Source: Cyclina sinensis
Lineage: Eukaryota; Mollusca; Bivalvia; Venerida; Veneridae
NCBI GenBank assembly: GCA_012932295.1
Contig: JAAONU010000112.1
Span: 97,495-161,494 of the forward strand
Direction: 5' to 3'
Length of the DNA stretch: 64,000 nt
The notes beneath the pieces are model-generated. The model worked only from the letters and a program-made list of their open reading frames with translations. It did no database searches and had not been told where the DNA came from. The position numbers were made by a program, and so were the translations under genes. Shown piece by piece: positions 1 through 10,231 of this stretch (position 1 is its first letter; every line of letters begins with the position of its first letter).

Positions 1-560
1 CCAAAAAACGATGTGCGCGATTAATTAACCGTGAGAACCTACGGAAACAAATATGATAATAATATCATAATAACAGTTCGTAATAAGAAATGGTAAAGGT
101 TTATTTATTATCTAAAATATTTTTTATAAATAAATTTGTAAAAAGTGCAATTTATTGTTGAATATGTTTGCATTTCATTTCATTTCCTGCAAAATTCTCC
201 AGTTCGCTATTAATAACCATATAGCTCCAAAAAGTGGCGGGATATTGAAATCACGTGACTGTCTCGACCAATCGTAAAATATATATAGACTGTTTCTAGT
301 CTTTCATTGCGCTGACCTCGGGAACCAAACACCAAAAAACGAAGTGCGCGATTTATTAATCGGATAGAACCTATGCAAACAAATATGATAATAATATCAT
401 AATAACAGTTAGTAATAAGAAATGGCTAAGGTTTATTTATTATCTAAAATAGTTTTCTTATAAATAAATTTGTAAAAAGTGCAATTTATTGTTGAATATG
501 TTTTCAGTTCATTTCATTTCCTGCAAAATTCTCCAGTTCGCTATTCATAACCATATCGCG
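1..560. repeat. Direct tandem duplication, period 331 bp (two copies of about 226 bp)
   Basis: The sequence beginning CCAAAAAACGATGTGCGCG at base 1 recurs at 332 with scattered substitutions and stays alignable to about 559. The two copies are separated by about 105 bp of single-copy DNA (227-331). The first copy probably starts left of the window. The duplication sits downstream of the minus-strand exon at 733-883, so it is probably intronic for that gene. The copies carry no polypurine tract or reading frame, so I do not call them LTRs. Confidence 0.8.
252..288 (+). promoter_or_regulatory. Promoter-like cluster: E-box, CCAAT box, TATA-like run
   Basis: Between the two 331-bp repeat copies, CACGTG (252-257), CCAAT (268-272) and ATATATATAG (279-288) follow each other in the spacing of a compact core promoter reading rightwards. 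No plus-strand coding exon was found downstream, so this is a motif observation only. It could equally be chance in AT-rich DNA. Confidence 0.2.
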
Positions 561-732
561 ACATGAATGACAGTCAATAACAACAACAACTACCCTTTCA
601 CAAAATCTGAATTCATTCCATAAAGGGCGTCGCGCTTCGGCGCGGACGCCAAAAAGATCCTACTGTTTATTGCATCACTGTTTTGATAAGCTCATCAGTT
701 TAACTCTTATTTATATCTGCTAGTAGACTAAC

Positions 733-883
733 CTTGTTTAGCTCCAAGTTCTGCATCATTCATCGTTGTTTCCGTTTCTGATTTATAAACAATTTTCCTC
801 CCTATGTATTTAGTCTTTAAACCTTTTTCTGCTAAACTAACGTCAACGTCAGCCATTTTCTTACCCTCTGTTTGCCCCTGCAT
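733..883 (-). CDS. First coding exon of an unidentified gene running off the left edge
   Basis: On the minus strand an ATG at 856-854 (context AAAATGGCTGAC, a good initiation context) opens 41 codons beginning MADVDVSLAEKGLKTKYIGR. They end at 733, followed by a GTTAGT splice donor at 732-727, in phase 1. An in-frame ATG nine codons upstream (883-881) is an alternative start. The peptide is acidic/lysine-rich with no signal peptide or membrane segment in the part seen. I do not recognise the family. The remainder must lie left of base 1. The call rests on start context, open frame, coding-like composition and the donor. Confidence 0.5.
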
Positions 884-1957
884 GAACTTTTAGTATGATA
901 ATTTTAATACAATCATGTAAACAAATCGTTTATTTATATTGGATGGACGGTACACATGCGCATGTATATATTTGTGGTCATGAATTGTATTGATAAGTTA
1001 TTCACTGCTTGTTTACAATTATCTCTGTCCTATTTATGGTTTGTTGCATTAAATCCCGAAAAGATGCAACGGAACATAGATTTCCCAAATACGAGTTGTG
1101 AAAAACCGAAATGCATCTTTTAATATTGGTTCAATCTTCTTTTTTTCAGCTTATTTTATATCAGTTTTTTGTTTCGTTCTCGGGACACCAATATGATAGA
1201 ACCAACTACTCGCGAAGACGAAATCAGTAATCTTTAACACAGGAGCTTGAAATTGAGTTTTTAATCCTTCAAGATTCAAAATGTATTTTTGTGGCTTCTA
1301 CTATGTATAAGTGTTTTTTTATATACAAAAAAGAAGCTAGATTAACAGTTTCGACTCTTGAATGGCTAAAAATACAATTTCAAGCTGCTGTGTCTTTATC
1401 ACCTGGGATGCAAGAAGTGTGTGTAGACGCCAAAAGGTTCGATATGGGAGCAACCAACACTATTATTATTGTTAAATACCGATGTAATATGCTTCAAAAG
1501 TGCCTGAATATCTAAATGGTAAAGAAATCTACATAGTCAAAGTACGGATGTCTTATACCGTTGTCAAAAAAAAAAAATCGGACAAATTAAATGGGAATTT
1601 AATATATTTTCCCTAAACTCGTATAATAAATATATCGCAAGAAATATTCCATGAAAATGTAATCACAATGTCATGTAAAATTAAATTTTAGGGGATAACC
1701 CATTGGATGTTTTTTAAGTAGTTATGAATCAGTATAGGGTATCATGACAGGCTTTTCAATCAGTTATGTCTTGTTTGATTACATCACTCAGTCAGGCTGA
1801 AAGGCTAGCTCATTTCCGTTATGACTCATAAAACGAAACTGTTGTGCATGATGGCCCGGAAATCCGCTTCCGATACAAGTAAGCTTCTTCAAGAGGTTTC
1901 TTTTCATATAAACATCACTTTCTTGCTAAAATAACACACCCAGTTTTAATAGAACAA
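884..1957. other. AT-rich stretch without a recognisable gene
   Basis: This stretch probably holds the upstream region of the minus-strand exon ending at 883. An alternating purine/pyrimidine run (ACACATGCGCATGTATATA) lies near 951. A 74-residue open frame at 1291-1515 has no recognised similarity and no splice or start support. I see no gene here. Confidence 0.5.
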
Positions 1958-2150
1958 CACTTCATTCATATGTTCGGAACGCTTCATTCATATGTCCGGA
2001 ACGCTTCAATACTATATTCGGGAAGCTTTAACTGTAAGCTTCAATCCTATGTCTGGAAATATATTCCATTGTATATCCCAAACGCTTTAATCTTATCCGG
2101 AACGCCTCAGTCCCATGTCTGGAATTCTTCAATCCTAGGTCCTGAACGCG
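1958..2150. repeat. Degenerate minisatellite, unit about 20-24 bp
   Basis: Variants of CTTCAATCCTATGTCCGGAACG recur about eight times with substitutions and small length changes. The 62-residue open frame across it merely translates the repeat and is not considered a gene. Confidence 0.7.
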
Positions 2151-2379
2151 AATTCTAACATAAAATCTATACCGTGAATGTAAACGGCGCTCGGGAAGAT
2201 TTCATTAGATATTGTGTTATATACGTTATATACAGACGTTTTGGAAGAAATCCTTCAAATAACTACTTTTCCCGAAGAAAAAAAAAACCCAAAAAAAACC
2301 CCAACACCAACAACATAAAAAAGCTTGAAGGTCTGCTGTTGAGCAAATATTAACAAAATTACAGTTTCTGAATTGAAGA

Positions 2380-3480
2380 CCTCCAAGAATCTTCTGTTTT
2401 ATACAAATATGACCTTCATAGCGGGGCCAACTTTGACCTCAGGAACAAGATTTGATCAAACTTTATACGTATCTACTAGAACATTCCACATACAAATATT
2501 TTAGCTCTAGTGCAAACAGTTTTGACAGACCAGAAGATTTCCAAAGGTTTTCCTATACAAACTTAGTAAAATAAGTCACACCCGGCGCGTTCATTTTTAC
2601 CCTAGGGAAATAATTTGAACAATCTTAGTACAGGTTGGCTAAATAATACTGCATAAAACTATCTAAGGTCTGCAGCCTACAGTTTTTGATAAGAAGATTT
2701 ACACATAAATAAATCCACTTGGGTGAGGCAATTTTTCCACTAGACAATGCTATGGAACATTATCTAATGGTCTTCAGCCAAGATTGTTCCAATCATTTCC
2801 CTGTGGTCATTAATTGCATCGTCCCGGGGTCACTTGGCTTTACATGAGTTTATTTATGGAAGACTTAAAAATCTTCTTGTCTGAAACCGTATGCCTTAGA
2901 GAGCTCAGATATTTTGTATGTAGCATTGTCTAGAGGACGTCTGCTATGTTGTTCTTCAAATGCTATGTTGTTCTTCAAATGTTTTATTTGTGTAAACAAT
3001 ATTTTTTGAAAATCTTCTTGTCAGAGACTGTAAGTGTAAGACTTTAGATATTTGGTATGCAGCATAATGTGGTTGGTCTCTACAAAGATTTTTGATATTA
3101 TTTCGGTAGTGTAAAAACAGAGATGGCCAGGAGGTAACTTATTTTACATTGAATTTGTGCGGAAATACCCGTTTTAAATTCTTCTCGTCTGAAACCGTAT
3201 GCCCTAGAGATTAGATATTTGTATGTAAATAATCTAAGGTCTAGAGCTTACGGTTTCTTACAAGAAGAGTTTCAAAGATAAAATATATTATGCAGATAGG
3301 ATCCCCGGGACAGGGCAAATTTTGTCCCCAGGGACATTGTAAAACATGGTACATATTCACTAGACAGCGCTACATACAAACTATCTAAACTCTAAGGCAA
3401 ACGGTTTCAGACAAGTTTTTGAAAGTTTTTCTTTCACACAAGTGAACCCGGTCGGAGTCAGTTTTGATCTAAGCTACAAA
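2380..3480 (-). repeat. Array of a ~160-bp dispersed repeat, reverse orientation
   Basis: Five to six diverged units. Each carries GACAAGAAGATTTTCAAAG-like sequence, a CCCGGGGCGGGGTCAATTTTGAC-like block (split here by substitutions), AATTTGAACAAAC, then CTAGACAATGCTACATAC and ATCTAAGCTCTA. The same unit appears in forward orientation at 27240-29030 and reverse at 6990-7640. A 20-bp local duplication (2942-2980) lies within one unit. From memory this unit is widespread in bivalve genomes; a RepeatMasker or self-alignment run would confirm this. Confidence 0.7.
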
Positions 3481-3829
3481 CAAATGGAAAACGCATATAA
3501 AGAAAAACCACAGTCAGAAGACACAGCCTCCCCGCACAGGCAAATGTATTAAGGAAAAGAGAGCATAAATTTATACACTGAACAACTGAAAACAACGAAA
3601 ATTCAAATGGACTTGAGTCCATTTGAGTGTACGTTTTTACTGTATTTTTACTGTATTTTTAAGGAACCTTAAGTTAGAGCATTCTACTTTTTTTTTTTTG
3701 AAAAGAAACTGTGAAACATCCTTTGAATGTGACAAACAATAGCTGCCCAAAGCCGTTATATCCTTAATTGACCGTATTTTAGACCTTTTTAGGCCCACAG
3801 GAGTGAAGTGTTACTCGAAACGTTGTAAA

Positions 3830-4126
3830 AAGGAAAATATCAAGGTCGTCTATGTTCCCGCATCATGTACCGACGAACTATAACCAATGGATCAAATACC
3901 AAACAAAATCTTCAGAAAAGAAATGAAAAATTGCTTTTCCGGCTACTACACCGAGCAAGTAACAAAATGCCTACGGGAAGATCGGCCAGTCGAGAGTATT
4001 GACATTAAAACGTCAACAATTAAGCCACTTCACGCTAGGTGGATCATGAAAGCTTTTGAAAAAGTTAAATGTGACAAAACGATGATAACCCGGGCATTTA
4101 ATAATTGTGGAATATTTGAAAAATAA
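3830..4126 (+). pseudogene. Pogo/JRK-type DDE transposase, C-terminal relic
   Basis: The 79-codon frame from 3887 ends with a segment typical of pogo/Tigger/JRK-type transposases: a CTD-L-P-MD block, a Lys/Phe-rich stretch, then IKPLHARWIMKAFEKVK and a closing NNCGIF. The reading frame continues upstream of this ATG (NIKVVYVPASCTDEL from about 3836) but is cut by a TAA directly before the Pro-Met-Asp that should be the third catalytic block. The ATG is therefore internal, and the copy is dead. The N-terminal HTH and first two acidic residues are not detectable upstream. The family assignment is from motif memory. Confidence 0.6.
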
Positions 4127-4335
4127 AATGGACCATTGAATAATTAGTACATGCTATTGACACTTACAGTGATTTTCAATAAAAGTTACCACAACAATAA
4201 ATCAAATACTTCGTTAATATTTATCCTATACATGTAGCGTAAGGGATAAAGCAAAACTGTTCCGAATCACTCGTAATGGCGGACGTAATGGTGGAACGCG
4301 ATCCTTGAATTTCAGCATTTTTTCAACTTCTATAA

Positions 4336-4436
4336 CGGTAATATATACGCGAGGATCAATTTTCGCGAATTTATTGAATTCGCGAATAAAGCGAAAATTA
4401 AACCCTCACGAAAATTTCTGATTTTACAGTATTTTG
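4336..4436. mobile_element. Palindromic MITE-like element with GCGAAAATT hairpin
   Basis: ACGGTAATATA at the left and TTTTACAGTA at the right form imperfect inverted ends. Between them AATTTTCGCGAA and TTCGCGAATAAAGCGAAAATT can pair. It lies about 200 bp after the pogo-type transposase relic, whose superfamily uses CAGTA-like termini, so it may be the remnant end of the same element. Inference only. Confidence 0.4.
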
Positions 4437-4535
4437 TTTGCAGATGCCAATAAAAAGTAATTTAATATATATCTTTAAATTGAAGACCTGTCTGTTCAGA
4501 CATATTATAACTAACGTAATGCACATTTTTTTTAA

Positions 4536-4560
4536 ACAACAACAACAACAACAACAACAC
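4536..4560. repeat. (AAC)n microsatellite
   Basis: About eight uninterrupted ACA/AAC triplets after a T-rich run. No coding context is visible. Confidence 0.85.
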
Positions 4561-5479
4561 ATAATTATTTGTTCATAAATCTCCTGGTGTTAATGGTGAT
4601 AATTATGATACTGAAACATTTTTTTTCTGTAAAGTAACAAAATAACATGAATTTCAAGGAAAAACATGCTTGAATAGATAACAAATATACTTGTAATATC
4701 AATTATAATAATAAACTATGACCATGCCTTGATTACTTTGATATACTTCAACATAAAGTCCAGGTGAGATACAGTCAATTATTACTATGCTTCTGATCTG
4801 TCATACATGTATATGAAATTTCAACAGGTAAGACTGGGAACAACATATATAGGTCTAGATTAAGATGAGGTCAAGAAATTCTAAATATTTATAAGGGTTC
4901 TTGTTCATATTCATTGCAAAACAGTATAATGTTCCTACATTAATGCACATTTGGGTAATAGGTTCTATTACTGTACTAAATACTAATAATATATTTAGAC
5001 ACAATATTATTAAAAAATTATACAGTGTAACACTGAACTGAACAATAGGAAAGAGTGAATTAGCAGTTCATTGATATTTCAGTGCTTTTTCACGCCTTGT
5101 ATCAATACTTGTAATGACATAATGAATTATAAGGAAAATATCAGTAAAATGTTATAATCGTAAGCAGGATGATGTGGTGTTTCCTTTTAAAAAATAGCAT
5201 TTTCATACCCTTATCATTTGCACTGAGTTTATCTAATGGTTTACAGAGGAAGTATTATGTTTGTTACAAATTAATGAAGGACCAGGTTTTGAGATAGAAA
5301 ATGTACAGTATAAGGTCTTTTCAAGATATCTGCAGGTTGATTTTCTTAATGCCATCTAATTCTTGTGAGATATTTTAGGTGGATAAAGCTGAAGGGGTGT
5401 AAATTTGCATATATGTAAATCACTAAATGTTGAAACGCTACTTAGAGCCACCTATGTCGTTCCACCTTGGAAGATGTCA

Positions 5480-5716
5480 CCGGAAATATCTATGCATGCT
5501 GTCTTCAATGTCTGACATTTTCTGTGTTGTTACACCAAAAGATATATCCAGGGGTAGTTGTGTCCGCTGGACCATAATTCTTGTTTTTCGCACAATGAAT
5601 TGGACTGTTATTGGTTTTATTTCAAATGGTGTATGCTCGTTTTCTTTGTGTATTGCCCCTACTTTTGGATTCTTGACTGTATCATCTGAATGTCGTTTTC
5701 TGTTTGGCTACCGACT
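5480..5716 (-). pseudogene. Pif1-like / Helitron helicase relic
   Basis: Read on the minus strand, about 79 codons stay open and carry, in order, NPKVGAIHKENEH, PFEIKPITVQF and VQRTQLPLDISFGVTTQKM, then a stop. The QRTQLPL...T-QK block resembles the conserved RTQFPL-x-AWA-x-T-HKxQG segment of the C-terminal helicase domain of Pif1 and Helitron Rep/Hel proteins. The glycine and histidine of the terminal HKxQG are lost, and the upstream Walker motifs are absent nearby. An overlapping 110-residue plus-strand frame (5427-5759) is its antisense shadow. Confidence 0.5.
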
Positions 5717-5759
5717 CGTACACTATTTAATAGTGATGCACATCAACAAAATAAAATGA

Positions 5760-6989
5760 ACAGGAGTAATTTTCTTTGCCATGTGTGGACAATTACGGTA
5801 AAAAATCTGGCGTATACAATAATGCATTTTTCATATGAATGTTGAAGTTGTAACCTAAAATTAAGTTTACAGGAGCTTAAATGATATATTTTTGGAACAA
5901 ATTATTCAAACTGCCACTAAATATACAAAAAGAATTCAAACAATATTGACATAAAAACCGATTTTCAGCACTATCTGCCTTGACTCCACTATTCGGGTAC
6001 CTGCTATGTACAGAGTATTAACAATAACCCGTTATGATTTTGTTATTACGACGCTTATTTTCCAAATTAAACACAACTTTAAATTAAAGTTGACTTCATC
6101 AATTAAGTTAAGTTGTTTCATCCTTTGAAGAAATCTTAGACATAAAATCTCCCAATAAATCATGTATATAAACACAATGGAGCATAACGTCCAGATATAT
6201 GCAGATATAAACAATATTACTAAACAGTCACGTGATTCTGTCCGTAAAGTTTTCCTGTTATGCAAAGATTGGGTTCATTGAAATATTTAACATTGTTACA
6301 AGCTCTAAAAAGCGAACAAAATGTGAAATATCAAAACGAGATCGAGGTGGTAATATAGCTATGTTTCTTTTATAAAAAGATATGCGAGTGTCAATTATTT
6401 TGAAGATTTGTCTTTTCCAATCAGAAAGAGCATTAGGCTTGGCCTGTTCTCTTTTACACCGTTTATTACAAAATAAGCTTAATGACTCGGCAATTTCTGC
6501 ATGAGAGGCATTAAAATCCATTTCCGATAGGATTCTATATTCGGGACGACCTTTAGTAATCAAAGTACGGATTTTAAAATATACTTGGAAGGTCAATAAA
6601 ATCAACTCCTTTATATTTTTTCAAGACATGTCTTTGATGATCAGATTCCAAGTCAATGTGTGGTCGGAGAATATGCCCAGTATAACACTGATTAAGTCAG
6701 TGAATAAGTTATAATAACAATGGCATTGGCTTCCTCATCCAGTCTCTGCAGATCTGATATAGAAATAGACGCCAAATGTGAAAGCATAGCGTGTCAGCCA
6801 GATTGTTTTAAAATAAAGTTGAAGGGCATGAATTGAATGTTACCGCTATTCATATTCTCTTGCAATCTCGATTTATGTTTTCGTATTTCAAGTAATGAAA
6901 AAAATGTCATAAATCAGGATTTTTTTCCAGATATTTACGTGCAGTTTAAAACCAGATGATTTTTCCTACACAAAATTAATGTAAAACAA
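5760..6989. other. Intergenic stretch with one unassigned reading frame
   Basis: A 115-codon minus-strand frame (6605-6258) has a protein-like composition (for example RPEYRILSEMDFNASHAEIA and DWKRQIFKIIDTRISFYKRN). It has no recognised family, a weak start and no supporting splice sites. It may be a relic of a mobile-element ORF. Nothing else stands out. Confidence 0.3.
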
Positions 6990-7800
6990 ATGACACTAGG
7001 GCGGGATCAATTTTGACCCTAGTAAATTAATTTGAACAAACTTTGTAGAAGTCAACTATATAATGCTACATACTTTCTATCTAAGGTCTAGAGCGGTCCG
7101 TGACAAAAAAGTTTTCAAAGATTAGATATATAACGCAAATAGGACCCGGGACGGGGTCAATTTTGACACAAGGGACATAATTTGAACAAACTAGGTAGAT
7201 GTCCACTAGGCAATATTACATACAAAATATCTAAGCTCTAAAGTCTACAATTCAGCCAAGTCTTCTCTCTCTATAAGCCTATGTAAGATCAAGATACACA
7301 CAAAGCAATCCAATAAATGGTCAAAAAGCTTGGTACAGAACCTTTAGATGATGCTCCATGCAAAATATCTTAGTCCTAGGGTTTGTGGTCTGAGACAAGA
7401 AGGTTTTTAGGTTTTCCCTGTATAAGTCTATTTAAAAACAATTTTCCGCTGGGAACTTCTATTGTTATGATCCAAGGGGCCTTATTTGAATTATCTTGGT
7501 GGAGAACCTCTAGGTGAACCTGTTCGCAAAATATCTCAGCTCTATGCCTTTTGATTTCAGATAGAAAGATTTCCCTTCTTTTTTTGCCATAACAACTAGA
7601 GTTCTTAAATGAATTCAGTTCTTTGAATAATTCTGGTAGAGATTCATGCCAGGAATATCCCTGCAATATTTATTTACTTTAAGCTGGTGGTGTAGGATTA
7701 GAAGATGTTGTTTAAATGTAAAAATGTACGAGGTACGACGCACACCTCACGACGCTGGACAAAGGGCGATCCCAAAGCTCACGTTGAGCATATGCCCTAG
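6990..7800 (-). repeat. Second reverse-orientation array of the ~160-bp dispersed repeat
   Basis: Three to four units with the GGCGGGATCAATTTTGACCCTAG and AATTTGAACAAACTT-like blocks. They are followed (about 7740-7803) by a tail resembling the inverted terminus of the TTTTAGCTCACCTGAG element seen at 29319 and 46939. It lies directly downstream of the Toll-like receptor stop codon. Confidence 0.65.
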
Positions 7801-7981
7801 TGAGTAAAAAGAAATAAAAACTGAAAAAAGCAGTAACTATATGTGGCAAACTGTCCCTTACTGTCATTATGTTTATCTTACAATACATCTTGTTCTTTGT
7901 TAACAGAATATAATATATAAGTTAAAAAATAGTGCAGCGTAATACATATTATTTGTTTTATGATTTACCCTAAACTGACAT

Positions 7982-10231
7982 TTACATTTTTTCTTTCAGT
8001 ATATTTTCATTTTCCTGGATAACGTTAACACGTGGGTTTGCCGCTAGAGCAAAGATAGCGCCGCAGAAATCATTCCAAACCGGAACCGGATGTCCGCCAT
8101 TTTCATCGTCCACCCAAGAAGCATGAACGTTATTTCGAAATAAATTTTTAACGACTAGAGGCATGGTGTTTCTATTAACCTTTTCAATGAATAGCAGTAT
8201 AATCGGTACACGTGCATGAATTGCTAGAATAAGCTCTTGCTCGCACCAAGCCTTTGCGCAGTACTCATTAGAAACAACAGCAAGAAGCACAGCTGATTCC
8301 TTGATACCTTGTTCAGCTTCGTCAAGAATAGGAAATCCGGGTCGAAAATACTGATCCCCAATACAAAGCAGTTCCCGTTGGTTATTTTGTATTATGTTCT
8401 GTAACTCATGTTTGAGATTCGGATAAATATTTTGGATTGCTATGTCAGTATCTTCACTACAAAACGAGAAGAAAAGAAGGTAACGTTTTGGATATTTCCC
8501 AGTACGAAACTGCTTAACAACGGTTTGAATGGTTTGTTTTCGTTTCCAATATTTTATGAAATAACTCCCCATCATCAGACCCGTCACTAAAAGCAATAGG
8601 ACCGTTGGTACACAAATGTACAGGATTTTGTTACGAAGTAGCATTAGGCAATAGCGTTCGGTCTCTTGTTCAGCCATTGAAAATAAAAAGAGGGGCTCTG
8701 CGTTCCCATTTAACGTACATTGGTAATCGTCGGACTGCGTTATAACTCGAGTAGATTTCAACCATCGAATTGTGATAATGTTTTCTTCTGCACATGCGCA
8801 AACGAATGGATTTTCACCGAGATCTACACGAGCATTTAGATAATCAATGCCTTCTTGTGTCTTTTCTCCAATTATTTTGAAGTTGTTTCTCTTAAGTATG
8901 AGATTGCGGAGTTTTGAAAGATGCGTTATTCTAAATGTTATATCTGTAAACCTGTTGTTTGATAAATCTAAATGAACAAGTTCAATGTTAAATTGAAAAA
9001 TGTCATTTGGTAGATTATGCAAATCATTCCCTGAGAGACTGATTTCTTCGATCGAGTGTAATGTTGAAAACATAGAAACAAACTCTTCCGGATGATGACT
9101 CAGCATAATATAGAGGCTATTATTTGCCATGTTAAGGTACTGTAGATTTTTCAACTGCCGCACATTAGATGGTGTAACATATTCTAATTTGTTATTCGAA
9201 ATGTCAATAGTTCGCATAGTTTTGACCGTTTGGTTGTTAACAGTTATACTGACGTTTAGAAATTTTACGTTATTTCCTACAAACGACAGTTTTCTAAGTC
9301 TAAATGGACATTCATTCATGTGAAATGTCAGTAAATCTTTCCCTTGCATTTTTCCAATCTCTAGATCATTTTCATAAAAATTGTCAAGATAAAGTGTTTG
9401 AATATTGTAAAACATTTTGACATCTTGGCATCTTCCCCGTTGCCACAGCATATCTGCAATTCGTTCTGAATTTAAATTTGGGACGTGCAGCCCACTGAGA
9501 TCGACTTTTTCTAAACTCTGACAAACATTCGTATTTTTGACACATTCCCTCTCGCAGCCAATCGCTACATTCAGGTCTCTTGCTATAAGTGTCTTCAAAC
9601 CCGCATTGCACAGGGGTTGAAGCACTGAAATCAGTTCAGTTACATAATTTTTCGATATATCGACAATGGTCAAATTCCTTTTTGAACATAAATTCTTAAA
9701 TAATAAATCAAATGGAACCGGATGGTGCCGAATAAAGTCAACTCCAGCCATATACAGTTCCTGGACGTTAGGTAGAACGACTAAATTCTTTTTTGAAACA
9801 AATGTTTGTGCAAATTTTTCAATATGTAAGTATCCATTTTGAGAAATATTTAATACAATAAGATTTTCGAGGTCTCGAAAACTTTCATGTGTAATCAATT
9901 CAAGTAAAGCTCCGTGTATTCCAAGATATTGAAGGTTCTTGAGCCCACTTAACGAATCTGCGCGCAATTTTTTACCTTTACTGGCTTCAATGTCCAACCT
10001 TGTAACACCAATCCAATAAACTTGGGAATTATTGTTATCTATTCGAAATGTATCTAGATCCACGTCCTGTAAGAAAACCTGTGAAACATTTGACGGAATA
10101 TGCTCTGGTATTTCGCCATTTTTACACAAAACTGTTGCATTTCGGAACTCACAGTTTGCTGAAAAAGTGGGCGCGACGTAGAGTAGGAAAAATATGTGCA
10201 TATATCCAGTCAATGAAAAAGTCATCTCCAC
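7982..10231 (-). CDS. Toll-like receptor, intronless, single LRR C-cap type
   Basis: Complete 749-residue receptor in one exon, minus strand. A signal peptide of about 25 residues (hydrophobic FFLLYVAPTFSA) is followed by a cysteine-containing N-cap (C27, C36), then leucine-rich repeats from about 95 to 470 (clear units near 97-130, 340-375, 394-430 and 438-455). An LRR C-cap follows (C478, C480, C505, C528). One transmembrane helix (about 536-558) precedes a basic stop-transfer segment (KYWKRK). A cytoplasmic TIR domain occupies about 582-730, with box 1 (LLFFSFCSED), box 2 containing the RPG loop (630-632) and a weakened box 3 (VWNDF, 718-722). Family knowledge: TLRs detect microbial ligands or Spz-like cytokines and signal through MyD88-type adaptors via TIR contacts. 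The ligand cannot be told from sequence. There is no in-frame break. A 5' noncoding exon is possible upstream of 10231 but was not located. Bivalves carry large expanded TLR families, so no specific number is assigned. Confidence 0.93.
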   Translation of the reverse strand: MEMTFSLTGYMHIFFLLYVAPTFSANCEFRNATVLCKNGEIPEHIPSNVSQVFLQDVDLDTFRIDNNNSQVYWIGVTRLDIEASKGKKLRADSLSGLKNLQYLGIHGALLELITHESFRDLENLIVLNISQNGYLHIEKFAQTFVSKKNLVVLPNVQELYMAGVDFIRHHPVPFDLLFKNLCSKRNLTIVDISKNYVTELISVLQPLCNAGLKTLIARDLNVAIGCERECVKNTNVCQSLEKVDLSGLHVPNLNSERIADMLWQRGRCQDVKMFYNIQTLYLDNFYENDLEIGKMQGKDLLTFHMNECPFRLRKLSFVGNNVKFLNVSITVNNQTVKTMRTIDISNNKLEYVTPSNVRQLKNLQYLNMANNSLYIMLSHHPEEFVSMFSTLHSIEEISLSGNDLHNLPNDIFQFNIELVHLDLSNNRFTDITFRITHLSKLRNLILKRNNFKIIGEKTQEGIDYLNARVDLGENPFVCACAEENIITIRWLKSTRVITQSDDYQCTLNGNAEPLFLFSMAEQETERYCLMLLRNKILYICVPTVLLLLVTGLMMGSYFIKYWKRKQTIQTVVKQFRTGKYPKRYLLFFSFCSEDTDIAIQNIYPNLKHELQNIIQNNQRELLCIGDQYFRPGFPILDEAEQGIKESAVLLAVVSNEYCAKAWCEQELILAIHARVPIILLFIEKVNRNTMPLVVKNLFRNNVHASWVDDENGGHPVPVWNDFCGAIFALAANPRVNVIQENENILKEKM

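Noticed and set aside
1..560. Pair of LTRs or a retroelement
   Set aside because: The copies are only 331 bp apart, with no TG...CA ends, primer-binding site, polypurine tract or coding between them.
6258..6605. 115-residue minus-strand gene
   Set aside because: Protein-like but with no recognisable domain, poor start context and no splice support; kept only as a remark.
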